The notes: generated by a model not told the origin, from the letters alone. 64,000 bases of DNA from Actinospica acidithermotolerans (GCF_018139625.1 NZ_JAGSOH010000004.1:98318-162317), one strand, 5' to 3'. Counted from the first letter of the stretch, positions 43,820 to 53,260 are shown. Made by a program: numbers and translations.

Positions 43820-44761
43820 CTACGGGGCCGACACCCGGTAGCGGCGGGTCTCGTAGGACCACTCGAGGTTTCCGGCGATCCAGTGCCGCAGGTCGGAGGC
43901 GAACCGGATGAGCCCCGGATTGCCCGAGGCGAGCAGCGGCCGCTCCGCCGCGTAGTAATCGCCGATCCGCCGCTCCAGCATCACCGCGCAGCGGTCCAGC
44001 GCCTGCTGCTCGGACATATTGTGCTGGTGGGCGAGCACCGTCGGCAGGCTCAGCACGTCCGCCGCCTGATGCTCCTCCTTGCGGTAGGAGACGATGTCGT
44101 TCGACCAGCAGATTATGTCGGCCACGGCGTCGGACGCGGCCCGCACCGAGGGGTCGTACCACGCGCGGTCGTCCAGCTCGAAGCCGTTGACGGTCTCGAT
44201 CAACGCAAGGCAGGTGGCCACCGCGCCGCTGTGCCGGCGCATCCGGATGTATTCGTCGAGGGGGGCGAGCGTGCCGTGCTGCCGGCAGGTCGCCTCCCAG
44301 ACCAGCGCGTAGAAGTAGGTCGTGACGGCCTGGGTGAACCTGGCCCACTGCACCGGCCCGGTCAGCCCGCGCAGCCGCCCGCTCAGGTCGGCCAGGGCCG
44401 CGCCGAACACGTCGCCCGGGCCGGCCTCCCCGGTCTCCAGCGCGCTCAGCAGCCACACCGTGACCTCGGTTATCGCCGCGGGATCGGAGCCTATCTCCGA
44501 TTCGTCGCAGTACTCGTCGTCGAACAGGAACAGCCAGGCCGCCCAGGCGGCGCTCAGGAGCAGGCCGTCGAGGGTCGCGTGCGGCGCCACCCGCCCGGCC
44601 AGGCGCGCGGGTGCGGTCGCGAGCAGGCGGGCGTGCAACTCCGGACGGACCGTCAGTCCGCAGTCGCGAGCCCACCGCTCGGTCTCCACCCTCGCCGTAT
44701 CGGTCGCCGGGTGCAGATCCGTCCCGAAGGGGACGGCCAACCTCGGCACAACCACGGGCAT
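43820..44761 (-). CDS. class I terpene synthase
   Basis: 313-residue bacterial terpene cyclase ionising a prenyl diphosphate. The Asp-rich motif DDEYCDE lies at about 81-87, the NSE triad NDIVSYRKE at 221-229, and the C-terminal RY pair in ETRRYRV. ATG 44761 follows GGAGGAGGGC. Length fits a sesquiterpene synthase of the pentalenene/epi-isozizaene class. The product cannot be predicted from the sequence. Convergent with the P450. The promoter region is AT-rich (TAGAAT, ATATT) for this genome. Confidence 0.93.
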   Translation of the reverse strand: MPVVVPRLAVPFGTDLHPATDTARVETERWARDCGLTVRPELHARLLATAPARLAGRVAPHATLDGLLLSAAWAAWLFLFDDEYCDESEIGSDPAAITEVTVWLLSALETGEAGPGDVFGAALADLSGRLRGLTGPVQWARFTQAVTTYFYALVWEATCRQHGTLAPLDEYIRMRRHSGAVATCLALIETVNGFELDDRAWYDPSVRAASDAVADIICWSNDIVSYRKEEHQAADVLSLPTVLAHQHNMSEQQALDRCAVMLERRIGDYYAAERPLLASGNPGLIRFASDLRHWIAGNLEWSYETRRYRVSAP

Positions 44762-44814
44762 GAGTGCCCTCCTCCCTGTGCAGGGTGAATCAATATTCTA
44801 GTAAACGTGGATGC

Positions 44815-44826
44815 ACATGCACATGT
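44815..44826. promoter_or_regulatory. inverted repeat ACATG-CA-CATGT between terpene synthase and ABC-F genes
   Basis: Perfect 5-bp arms with a 2-nt centre within ATGCAC-ATGCAC direct repeats (44811-44822). It lies upstream of the terpene synthase start and of the ABC-F -10 box, and could be an operator for either. Confidence 0.4.
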
Positions 44827-44875
44827 CCCGCGCCGGTGGACGGATACCCGTAGGCGAGCGCGCGCGCCCGTCACG

Positions 44876-44881
44876 TAGGAT
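44876..44881 (+). promoter_or_regulatory. -10 box TAGGAT, 6 nt before the ABC-F start
   Basis: TAGGAT is followed by 6 nt and GTG 44888, with no ribosome site. It predicts a leaderless mRNA with a GTG start. Confidence 0.5.
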
Positions 44882-44887
44882 GGTGCG

Positions 44888-46486
<1,599 letters not shown>

Positions 46487-46778
46487 CGTGGCCGGTGGGA
46501 GCTGTGCGTGTCCGCCGTGTGCCGCTGAGCGGACGCCGGTTCCCGGTATCCGACAGAACGTCGATTGCCCTCCGTAACAGTCTCATAACGGGGTGGGCGT
46601 TTTGTCCCCATATTCCGCGCTATTCCCGCAGGAAACCGGCGGGTACGTCGGGAATACCATTGGAGTTTTCCGTGCGAACCAGTGGTCAACTCGGCCGAGA
46701 GGGGTGATCATGGGAGGCCAGAGCGCACATTCCCTGTGCAAGGTGGGACGTACCCCACACCCCCTCTAGGAGGCGCAA
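46487..46778. other. intergenic region before the HTH gene
   Basis: 292 nt without a convincing gene. The stretch from 46577 to 46660 is relatively AT-rich for this genome (CATAACGGGG, GTTTTGTCCCCATATTCC, GGGAATACC) and probably holds the promoter of the HTH gene. A strong ribosome site (AGGAGGCG) occurs at its end. A plus-strand open frame crossing 46447-46707 looks like shadow. Confidence 0.4.
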
Positions 46779-46997
46779 GTGGCCGAGACCCTGAAGAAGG
46801 GCAGCCGGGTCACCGGCACCGCGAGAGAGCAGCTCGCGACCGATCTGAAGAGCAAGTACGAGGCCGGAGAGTCGATCCGCGCCCTGGCCCAGGAGACCGG
46901 ACGCTCGTACGGGTTCGTACACCGGATGCTCAGCGAGTCCGGCGTCACGCTGCGCGGACGTGGCGGCGCCACGCGCGGCAAGGCGCGTACCGCCTGA
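46779..46997 (+). CDS. small helix-turn-helix protein
   Basis: 72 residues. A basic N-terminus (MAETLKKGSRVTGTAREQLATDLKSKYEAGESIRALAQETGRSYGFVHRMLSESGVTLRGRGGATRGKARTA in outline) contains the helix-turn-helix SIRALAQETGRSYGFVHRML and a basic, Gly-rich tail. Similar short HTH proteins are widely conserved in Streptomyces and relatives; function is unestablished. GTG 46779 follows AGGAGGCG at ideal spacing, so it is well translated. The gene is monocistronic, with ~290-nt noncoding stretches on both sides and a terminator after it. Confidence 0.82.
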   Translation: MAETLKKGSRVTGTAREQLATDLKSKYEAGESIRALAQETGRSYGFVHRMLSESGVTLRGRGGATRGKARTA

Positions 46998-47071
46998 ACC
47001 CCTGCCCTGTCACGGTATCACCGGTGGTCGCACCCGGGGCGATCGGGCCCCGGTACCGGCACGGTCGGTAG

Positions 47072-47106
47072 GAGCCACCCGGCGCGAGGACGGCGCCGGG
47101 TGGCTC
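47072..47106 (+). terminator. terminator after the HTH gene
   Basis: 14-bp perfect stem (arm GAGCCACCCGGCGC), 7-nt loop, followed by GTTCGTTTCC. It is the most canonical terminator on this strand and lies 75 nt after the HTH stop. Confidence 0.8.
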
Positions 47107-47279
47107 GTTCGTTTCCGGGTCGCGGCCGGCCGGCCACGGCCCCGCCGCGGGGTGGAGCGGCAAGGCGCGGGCGCGGTGAGGCGTGCGGCGGTGTTGGGGT
47201 ATCGTCCTGAGCGGGATCATCGAGGCATGCAAGGCCCTTGTCGGCCGAGCGACATTGAAGGACGGACGGTACCGAGGCC

Positions 47280-48101
47280 GTGACCGGCTCGAACACTGCG
47301 ACAACAGACGAGGCGTGGCCCGAGGCCAAGGCGGCGGCGGCCGCGCGCGCAGGGGTCCGGCTGCGGCTGGACGGCGAACTGGCGACCGTGGTGCTGGACA
47401 AGCCCGAGCGGCGCAACGCGATGACGCCGAGCACCTGGTGGCACCTGGCCGAGATCGGCCGCGCCCTGCCCGGCACCGTGCGCGCCGTGCTGCTGCGCGC
47501 CGAGGGTCCCTCGTTCTGCGCGGGCCTGGACCGCTCGGTGCTGATCGGCGGCGAGAACGGCGCCAAGACGCTGCTCGACCTCGCCTCCGCCGGGCAGACC
47601 GACGCCGAGATGACGATCGAGGCCTTCCAGGAGGCCTTCACCTGGTGGCGCCGGCCCGACCTCATCACCGTCGCCGCCGTGCAGGGCCACGCGGTGGGCG
47701 CCGGCTTCCAGCTCGCCCTCGCGTGTGACATGCGTCTAGTCTCCGAGGACGCCCGCTTCGCGATGCGCGAGATCACCCTCGGCCTCGTCCCCGACCTCGG
47801 CGGCACCAAGCCGCTCGTCGACCTCGTCGGCCCGGCCCGCGCCCTGGAGATCTGCGCCACCGGACGCTGGATCGACGCCACCGAGGCGCAGTCCGTCGGC
47901 CTCGCCAACAAGGTGATCCCGAACGACGACCTGGCCATGGACGCCGAGGTCTTCGTCCGCGAACTGCTCGCCGCCGACCGCGACGCCCTCATCGAGACCA
48001 AGGCCCTGGTCCAGGGCGCCGCCCGCCGCGACTACGACGACCAGCGCGCCGCCGAGCGAGCCGCCCAGGTCCGCCGCATCCGCGCCCTCGCGGGCCGCTA
48101 G
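47280..48101 (+). CDS. enoyl-CoA hydratase/isomerase family protein
   Basis: 273-residue crotonase-fold protein. RLRLDGELATVVLDKPERRNAMTPSTW, AEGPSFCAGLDRSVL (first oxyanion-hole Ala/Gly region), VAAVQGHAVGAGFQLALACDMRLVSEDARFAMREITLGLVPDLGGTKPLVDLVG (second oxyanion hole; the Glu/Asp positions are present) and EAQSVGLANKVIP follow family order. The substrate may be a fatty or aromatic acyl-CoA and cannot be told. It starts at GTG 47280. The gene converges with a SGNH hydrolase gene; a hairpin lies between. Confidence 0.9.
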   Translation: MTGSNTATTDEAWPEAKAAAAARAGVRLRLDGELATVVLDKPERRNAMTPSTWWHLAEIGRALPGTVRAVLLRAEGPSFCAGLDRSVLIGGENGAKTLLDLASAGQTDAEMTIEAFQEAFTWWRRPDLITVAAVQGHAVGAGFQLALACDMRLVSEDARFAMREITLGLVPDLGGTKPLVDLVGPARALEICATGRWIDATEAQSVGLANKVIPNDDLAMDAEVFVRELLAADRDALIETKALVQGAARRDYDDQRAAERAAQVRRIRALAGR

Positions 48102-48187
48102 GCCGGGTCTTCCGACGATCGCCGGGGCCGATGCTCGTTTGGAGAGCGGCGGAGGCGATCACAGCCGGCTGCTCCAGGCCAGGCCAG

Positions 48188-48228
48188 GGACCGCCGCTTC
48201 ACGCTGATGATGGTGAAGCGGGCGGTCC
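48188..48228. terminator. bidirectional terminator between convergent genes
   Basis: 15-bp stem with a single bulge (arms GGACCGCCGCTTCAC and GTGAAGCGGGCGGTCC) and a 10-nt loop, between the enoyl-CoA hydratase stop and the SGNH hydrolase stop. Confidence 0.7.
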
Positions 48229-48238
48229 GGGGCCGGGC

Positions 48239-49024
48239 TCAGACGACCCGGGTGAGTTCGGGGCGCTTGGGCAGGGCCCCGTCGCCGGAGGACTTGCCGG
48301 TCAGCCGGCGCTTGATCCAGGGGAGCAGGAAGGCGACCAGCCAGCGCAGGTCGGAGAGGGTCTTCGCGCCGGGGAGCGGCTTGGGGGCGGGCGGGAGCGG
48401 CGCGCGCCAGTCGAAGGTGGGCTGGTGGCCGAGGGCTTCCAGGACTGCTTCGGCTACGCGGCGGTGGCCCTCGTGGGTCATGTGGATGCGGTCCGAGGCC
48501 CACATGCGGGGGTCGTCGAGGGCGCGCAGCGAATGCAGGTCGACGACGACCGCGCCGTACTTCTCAGCCATCTGATCGATGAACGCGTTGATCTGGTTGG
48601 CCTTGGTCTGGAAGCGCTTGGCGGACGGCATCCGCTTCGTGAAGTCGATGGCGCGGAACATCACCAGTGTGCGGCTCGCCTCCGACAGCACCTGCACGCA
48701 GTGTTCGAGCTGTGCGCACACGGCGTCCACGTCGCAGCTGGGGCGCATCGCGTCGTTGAGGCCGCCCGCGAGGGTGGCCAGGTCGGGCCGCATGTTCGCG
48801 GCGATGTCGAGCTGGTCGGCGGCGATCTGCCCCATCAGCTTGCCGCGCACGGCCAGGTTCGCGTACGCCAGCTCCGGCTCGATCGCCGCGAGGCGCCGTG
48901 CCACCAGGTCGGCCCAGCCGCGGTACACGCCGTCGCCCGGGTCGTCCGCCAGGCCCTCGGTGAACGAGTCCCCGACGGCCACGAACGTGCGCACGGGCCC
49001 CGATATCTCATCCGTCACCCGCAC
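48239..49024 (-). CDS. SGNH/GDSL-type hydrolase
   Basis: 261-residue esterase-like protein. Block I is TFVAVGDSFTEGLADDPG (nucleophile Ser in GDSFTEG), block II includes ANLAVRGKLM (Gly), block III is GGLNDAMRP (Asn), and block V DRIHMTHEGHRRVAEAVLEAL gives the Asp/His pair. No clear signal peptide. Start is set at GTG 49024 or GTG 49018; residues upstream are shadow. Common in actinobacteria; substrate unknown. Its transposase-fragment neighbour ends 23 nt upstream on the same strand. Confidence 0.88.
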   Translation of the reverse strand: MRVTDEISGPVRTFVAVGDSFTEGLADDPGDGVYRGWADLVARRLAAIEPELAYANLAVRGKLMGQIAADQLDIAANMRPDLATLAGGLNDAMRPSCDVDAVCAQLEHCVQVLSEASRTLVMFRAIDFTKRMPSAKRFQTKANQINAFIDQMAEKYGAVVVDLHSLRALDDPRMWASDRIHMTHEGHRRVAEAVLEALGHQPTFDWRAPLPPAPKPLPGAKTLSDLRWLVAFLLPWIKRRLTGKSSGDGALPKRPELTRVV

Positions 49025-49047
49025 ATTCAACCAGTCGCCCCGCCGCG

Positions 49048-49659
49048 CTATCGCAGCAGAGTCATCCCGAACTCGGCGGCGACGGCCGACGGCTGCTTGG
49101 CGCGCGGCGGGGTCGGGCGGCGGGTGACGGGGGTGTCGGGGCCGGTCGGCCCGGTGGGCGCGGCGACGCGGCGGAAGTCGAGCCGGCGGCCGTCCGGCAG
49201 CTCGTTCGCCAGCAGCTGGGCGATCGCGGGCCACACGCCCGCCTGCTGCCAGTCCCGCAGCCGGCGCCAGCAGGTCATGCCGGAGCCGTAGCCGAGCTCC
49301 TTCGGCAGGCGCTCGAAGCCGATGCCGCGCGCGAGCACGACGAGGATGCCGGTCAGCACCGCGCGGTCGTCCAGCGGCATCCGCCCGGGATACCGCCGCC
49401 TGCGCACCTTGACCGGGATGAGCGGCTCGATCCGCGCCCACAGCTCGTCGTCGATCTCCGGATCGCCCAGCGGCTGGCTGCGCCGCGGCCTGGGCACCTT
49501 CGGCAGCCCGGCGCCGAGCGCGGGCGCGCCGATCCCGCTCGGGGAGCCGGGGGCCAGGCCGGCCGGGCCGCGCGGGGCCCGGGGACGCGGCGGCATCGCG
49601 AGGGACGCGGCCGCTGACGGGATTCGGATCGACTCTGCCACGCCTCTACAACGCTCCAT
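49048..49659 (-). CDS. transposase-derived protein (IS5-type DUF4096 domain only)
   Basis: 203 residues. After ~65 Pro/Arg-rich residues, the segment ELWARIEPLIPVKVRRRRYPGRMPLDDRAVLTGILVVLARGIGFERLPKELGYGSGMTCWRRLRDWQQAGVWPAIAQLLANEL (given here only in outline) is the N-terminal DUF4096/HTH domain of IS5/IS402-like transposases. The DDE catalytic half is absent; a Pro/Thr-rich tail of ~55 residues replaces it. No inverted repeats are seen around it. It is either a decayed remnant or a stand-alone DNA-binding protein kept by selection; the frame is intact and has normal codon bias. The ATG at 49659 is assumed. Confidence 0.65.
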   Translation of the reverse strand: MERCRGVAESIRIPSAAASLAMPPRPRAPRGPAGLAPGSPSGIGAPALGAGLPKVPRPRRSQPLGDPEIDDELWARIEPLIPVKVRRRRYPGRMPLDDRAVLTGILVVLARGIGFERLPKELGYGSGMTCWRRLRDWQQAGVWPAIAQLLANELPDGRRLDFRRVAAPTGPTGPDTPVTRRPTPPRAKQPSAVAAEFGMTLLR

Positions 49660-49687
49660 GCGCCGTTCCGGTCACGCTCCGAACGGT

Positions 49688-49693
49688 TACACT
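49688..49693 (+). promoter_or_regulatory. -10 box TACACT, 7 nt before the 49701 gene
   Basis: TACACT is followed by 7 nt and ATG 49701. No ribosome site is present; a leaderless mRNA is predicted. Confidence 0.45.
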
Positions 49694-49700
49694 GCGCCAC

Positions 49701-50714
49701 ATGTCGTTCACCACCCCCGGGACCCCCGCTTCGCCGTGGCCTTTCGGCGATCCGGTCGCCACCGCGCTGCTCGGCCTGCTCGAGGTCGAGTTGCGCGGCC
49801 ACGGCCTGCACTGGCGGGTGGTCGCGCCGGAACGGCTGGAGGTCTTCCGCAGCGGCGCGGCGAGACCCGAACGGACCATCGACGTGGCCGCGCTGCGCGA
49901 GCGGATGGCGCGCGAGGCGAAGGCGGACTGGCCCGACCTGGTGGAGCAGGCGGTGGCCGGCTGGCTCGCCGCGCCGACCGCGGCGGGGGGCGCGTCCGCG
50001 AACGGGTTTCCCGCGAACGGCTTCTCCGCGGACGGCCTCTGCGCGAACGGCTCGGCCGCCCACGGTTCGGTTCCGGCGACGCCGCCCGTCCCCGCATGGG
50101 CCGCGCCGCTGCGCTCCCGGCTGCTGCCGACCCAGCTCGCCGCGGCCACGGCGGGAGCGCTCGCCCGGCCGGCGCTGCCCGGGCTTTCCGAAGTCGTGCT
50201 CTGCGAAACCGGTCCGCGCGGCGGCGGCCGGCTGCTGGCCGCGGAGCAGGCCGGGAACTGGCCGGCGCCGACCGCCGAGATCTTCGCCGCCGCCCGCGCG
50301 AACGTGCGCAACCAGGGCGTGCTGCCCACGGAGCGGCGCGCGGTCGACGGCGCGAATCTGACGCTGCTGAGCGGTCCCGGCCCATACTGCCCTACGCACG
50401 TGTTCTGGCTCGGCGAGTACCTGCGCCGGGACGGGGCCGAGGTCAACGGAAACGGCGCGCTCGTCGTGCTGCCGCACCGGCATCTCGTGGCGTACCACGC
50501 GATCGAGACGCAGGAGACCGTCACCGCCGCCGGCGCGCTGCTGCGGCTGGCCACCCGGCAGTTCGAGACGGCCCCGGGCGCGCTCACCGACCAGATCTAC
50601 TGGTGGCGCGACGACCAGGTCAGCGCGCTTCCGGTGGACGCCGCGGGGGAGACGCTGACCATCCTGCCGACACCCGAATTCGGGGACTTACTCGACCGGC
50701 TGCCCGCGATCTGA
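49701..50714 (+). CDS. protein of unknown function with five-residue repeats
   Basis: 337 residues, soluble. An N-terminal domain (~1-95, TALLGLLEVELRGHGLHWRVVAPERLEVFRSG) is joined to a C-terminal domain (~125-337, including GPYCPTHVFWLGEYLRRDG and LVVLPHRHLVAYHAIE) by a linker near residues 100-124. The linker is five tandem copies of a five-residue unit approximating ANGFS. I do not recognise a family; the two-domain, alpha/beta-looking layout is all that can be said. ATG 49701 is leaderless by position. The last 27 nt overlap the 3' end of the SURF1 gene, which is convergent. Confidence 0.72.
   Translation: MSFTTPGTPASPWPFGDPVATALLGLLEVELRGHGLHWRVVAPERLEVFRSGAARPERTIDVAALRERMAREAKADWPDLVEQAVAGWLAAPTAAGGASANGFPANGFSADGLCANGSAAHGSVPATPPVPAWAAPLRSRLLPTQLAAATAGALARPALPGLSEVVLCETGPRGGGRLLAAEQAGNWPAPTAEIFAAARANVRNQGVLPTERRAVDGANLTLLSGPGPYCPTHVFWLGEYLRRDGAEVNGNGALVVLPHRHLVAYHAIETQETVTAAGALLRLATRQFETAPGALTDQIYWWRDDQVSALPVDAAGETLTILPTPEFGDLLDRLPAI
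49998..50072 (+). repeat. five 15-bp in-frame tandem repeats
   Basis: Units start at 49998, 50013, 50028, 50043 and 50058, each beginning GCGAACGG or close to it (GCGGACGG, GCCCACGG). They encode ANGFP, ANGFS, ADGLC, ANGSA and AHGSV-like units of the linker in the host protein. Confidence 0.75.
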
Positions 50715-51677
50715 GGACGGCTCCGCGGACGCGGCGGCGGTGGCACTTCCGGCGGCGGCAGCGGCGACCGCGGGGACGGGCTCGGCGTCGTCCGCCGTGG
50801 ACGGCTCGGCGTCGTCCCCGTCGGCGCGCTCCTCCCAGTCCTCGTCCTCCTCGTCGTCCCAATCCTCGTCGTCATCCCAGTCGTCCTCGTCGCCGACGCG
50901 GGCCTTGCGCTCCAGCTCCTGCGCCTCGCGGTGCAGCAGCTTGAGCCAGGTGATCGGCATGATGACGGCGAAGACCCACCACTGCACCATGTACGCGATG
51001 TACATGGTGTTGTCGTAGCTGGGGCCGGGAACCGCCTGCGCGGCGGTCGAGGCGGTGTTCGCCGGGGTCGAGGACGCGAGCTGGATCGAGCCGTCGTGCA
51101 GCGTATTCGCCACGCGGCTCTGCAGATCCTTCGTCGTGATGAGCGCGATCTCACCGGCCGGCAGGCTGTTCGTGTCGTCCGTGATCCGGGTCAGCGCGGT
51201 CGTCTCGTCCGGCTGCAGGTAGCCCTTCACGGTCACCGTTCCGCCGGGAACCGGCGGCAGCGTCGGCATCGCGGTGCTCGAGACGTTGCTGTTCGACGCG
51301 GCGATCCAGCCCTGGTTGACCAGGATCGCGGTGCCGTCGGACAGGACCAGCGGCGTGACCACGTACCAGCCGGCGTTCTCGTTCTGCGAGCGGTTGCGCA
51401 CAGCGAACTGGTGCGCCGTGTCGTAGTGGCCCGTCGCGGTGACCGCGACCCATTGCTGGCTCTGCGCGACCGTATGTCCGATAGGGTCTACCGCATCGAT
51501 GCCCGCGGGCTTGGCGTCCAGCTTCGCGTACACCAGTCCCTGGGAGTCGGCCCGGTCCTTCCAGAGCGTCCGCTGCCAGTAACCCAGCGCGATGAAGGCC
51601 GGGATCAGCAGCAGCCAGACCAGCGCGTGGAAGGCCATCCAGCGGGCCGAGAGGGCGAACCGGTACGAACGAAGCAC
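50688..51677 (-). CDS. SURF1 family protein (first copy)
   Basis: 329 residues. N-terminal helix (AFHALVWLLLIPAFIALGYWQ), a large outer domain with VAVTATGHYDTAHQFAVRNRS and WYVVTPLVLSDGTAILVNQGWIAASN, and a C-terminal helix (MYIAYMVQWWVFAVIMPITWLKLL) form the SURF1/SHY1 layout. These proteins help insert haem A into cytochrome c oxidase. Beyond the second helix is a long acidic Asp/Glu tail and an Ala/Pro-rich end, not part of the family core. GTG 51677 is 7 nt from TACGGT. Divergent from mscL. Confidence 0.9.
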   Translation of the reverse strand: MLRSYRFALSARWMAFHALVWLLLIPAFIALGYWQRTLWKDRADSQGLVYAKLDAKPAGIDAVDPIGHTVAQSQQWVAVTATGHYDTAHQFAVRNRSQNENAGWYVVTPLVLSDGTAILVNQGWIAASNSNVSSTAMPTLPPVPGGTVTVKGYLQPDETTALTRITDDTNSLPAGEIALITTKDLQSRVANTLHDGSIQLASSTPANTASTAAQAVPGPSYDNTMYIAYMVQWWVFAVIMPITWLKLLHREAQELERKARVGDEDDWDDDEDWDDEEDEDWEERADGDDAEPSTADDAEPVPAVAAAAAGSATAAASAEPSSDRGQPVE

Positions 51678-51684
51678 GGTTCCG

Positions 51685-51690
51685 ACCGTA
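51685..51690 (-). promoter_or_regulatory. -10 box TACGGT, 7 nt before the first SURF1 gene
   Basis: On the minus strand TACGGT is followed by 7 nt and GTG 51677, with no ribosome site. Confidence 0.4.
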
Positions 51691-51772
51691 CATCGTGTGC
51701 CCAGGTGACCTTTCAGCGGCCCCGTCGTTGGCAGCGCGAATCGAATCCGCCAAGGTTGACAAGGGGAATCAC

Positions 51773-52201
51773 ATGCTCAGGGGCTTCAAGGAGTTCATCG
51801 CCCGAGGTAACGTCGTCGAGCTGGCGGTCGCGGTGGTCATGGGCGCCGCGTTCGGCGCGATCGTCACCGCGCTGGTGACCGACATCATCACGCCGCTGAT
51901 CGCGGCGATCTTCGGCAAGCCGGACTACAGCAGGCTCGTCTGGACCGTCAACAACTCGAAGATCATGTACGGCTCGTTCATCAATGCCGTGATCTCGTTC
52001 CTGCTGATCGCGATCGGCGTCTACTTCTTCATCGTGCTGCCGATCAACAAGCTCAACGAGCGTGGCCGGATCCGCCGCGGCCTGCCCGCGAAGCCGGCCG
52101 AGCCCGCGGCGGCGCCGACCGAGGTCGAGCTGCTCACCGACATCCGCGACGCCCTGGTCAACGGCAGCCGCGGCAACGGCGCCACGACGGACCTGCGCTA
52201 G
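51773..52201 (+). CDS. mscL: large-conductance mechanosensitive channel MscL
   Basis: 142-residue inner-membrane tension-gated channel. MLRGFKEFIARGNVVELAVAVVMGAAFGAIVTALVTDIITPLIAAIFG is the N-terminal amphipathic helix and TM1 pore region; NSKIMYGSFINAVISFLLIAIGVYFFIVLPINKL is the periplasmic loop end and TM2. A charged C-terminal helix (TEVELLTDIRDALVN) closes the pentamer. ATG 51773 follows AAGGGGA. The stop overlaps the convergent flippase stop. Confidence 0.96.
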   Translation: MLRGFKEFIARGNVVELAVAVVMGAAFGAIVTALVTDIITPLIAAIFGKPDYSRLVWTVNNSKIMYGSFINAVISFLLIAIGVYFFIVLPINKLNERGRIRRGLPAKPAEPAAAPTEVELLTDIRDALVNGSRGNGATTDLR

Positions 52202-53247
52202 CCGGCGTCCCCGGCCGAAGCCGCGGCGGCCGTGCGGCGGCCGAGCAGCGCGGCCAGCCCGGCGCCGGCCAGGTCCGCGAGCATGGTGACGCCGCGGGAG
52301 ACCAGCGCCACCGACAGCGCGGGGCCGGCGCCGACGAGCGGACTGAGCTCCGCGACCAGGATCAGCTCCCTGACGCCGGCGCCGGCCGGGGCCAGGATGA
52401 TCAGGAAGCCCGCGCACCAGGCGAGGGCGAACGCGCCGATCGCGGCGAGCAGCGCCGAGGGGCCGTGCTCGCCGAGCCGCACGAGCATCACCCAGATCTG
52501 CAGGCCGTTGCAGACCCACACGGCCAGGTTGATCGCTATCGCGACGCAGATCACCCGGCCGGTCAGCGGCGTCTCGGGCTCCGGCTTGCGCATCACCTTC
52601 AGGCCGCGCGCGATGATCGGGTTGAGCACCTTCGGATGCAGGCAGGCGAGCAGCGGCGGGATGAACAGGAACACCCACCAGTACTGTCCCGCCGAGTCTC
52701 CCGCCATGAACGGCAGGCCGACGAGGGTGGCCAGCAGCCCGGACGTGAGCCCGATCATCATCGCCAGCATCGCCGTGGTCGCCGAGCGCTGGCGCGGCAC
52801 CTGGTAGGTGCGGCCGAGCTCCATCTGCGCCAGCACCGGCCAGACCGAGCCGGGCACGTACTTGCCGAGCTGCCCGATGAAGAAGATGCGCGCGGCGGCG
52901 CGGGCGGGCAGCTTCGAGCCCGCCGCGGTCAGCAGCCCGCGCCAGACCTCGAGGTTGAGCGCCAGGCCGAGCAGCACGCAGGCCAGCGCCTCGATCGCGG
53001 CGACCACGCCGAGCCGGTCTATGCCGCTGCGGAAATCGCTCCACTGGCTGGTCACGGAGTAGACGCCGAGCGCGACCATGCCCAGCACGAACAGCAGCTT
53101 GAACGTGCGGCTCTCCACCGCCCGCAGCACGGTCCCGAGCAGGCTGCGCCACGCCGGGGCCCGGCCCTGCTCGGACCCTTCGGCGCGCGCTGCGGTCGCG
53201 GGGACGGCGTCCGAATCCACCGTCTCCGTGATACGAGGCTCTGGCAT
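52198..53247 (-). CDS. UPF0104/LPG synthase-TM family membrane protein (flippase-like)
   Basis: 349 residues with about eight hydrophobic helices. LGVVAAIEALACVLLGLALNLEVWRGLLTAAG, RIFFIGQLGKYVPGSVWPVLAQMELGR and the C-terminal ALAWCAGFLIILAPAGAGVRELILVAELSPLVGAGPALSVALVSRGVTMLADLAGAGLAALLG match the lysylphosphatidylglycerol synthetase TM/UPF0104 group. Members are thought to be lipid-linked glycan or lipid translocases. ATG 53247 is 7 nt from TATGCT, which supports this start over ATG 53259. Divergent from a glycosyltransferase gene. Confidence 0.87.
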   Translation of the reverse strand: MPEPRITETVDSDAVPATAARAEGSEQGRAPAWRSLLGTVLRAVESRTFKLLFVLGMVALGVYSVTSQWSDFRSGIDRLGVVAAIEALACVLLGLALNLEVWRGLLTAAGSKLPARAAARIFFIGQLGKYVPGSVWPVLAQMELGRTYQVPRQRSATTAMLAMMIGLTSGLLATLVGLPFMAGDSAGQYWWVFLFIPPLLACLHPKVLNPIIARGLKVMRKPEPETPLTGRVICVAIAINLAVWVCNGLQIWVMLVRLGEHGPSALLAAIGAFALAWCAGFLIILAPAGAGVRELILVAELSPLVGAGPALSVALVSRGVTMLADLAGAGLAALLGRRTAAAASAGDAG

Positions 53248-53254
53248 GTGCGAG

Positions 53255-53260
53255 AGCATA
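53255..53260 (-). promoter_or_regulatory. -10 box TATGCT, 7 nt before the flippase-like gene
   Basis: On the minus strand TATGCT is followed by 7 nt and ATG 53247, without a ribosome site. Confidence 0.45.

Noticed and set aside
51735..51760. Possible tRNA T-arm (GCGAATCGAATCCGC) near mscL
   Set aside because: No acceptor stem, D-arm or anticodon arm could be built around it.
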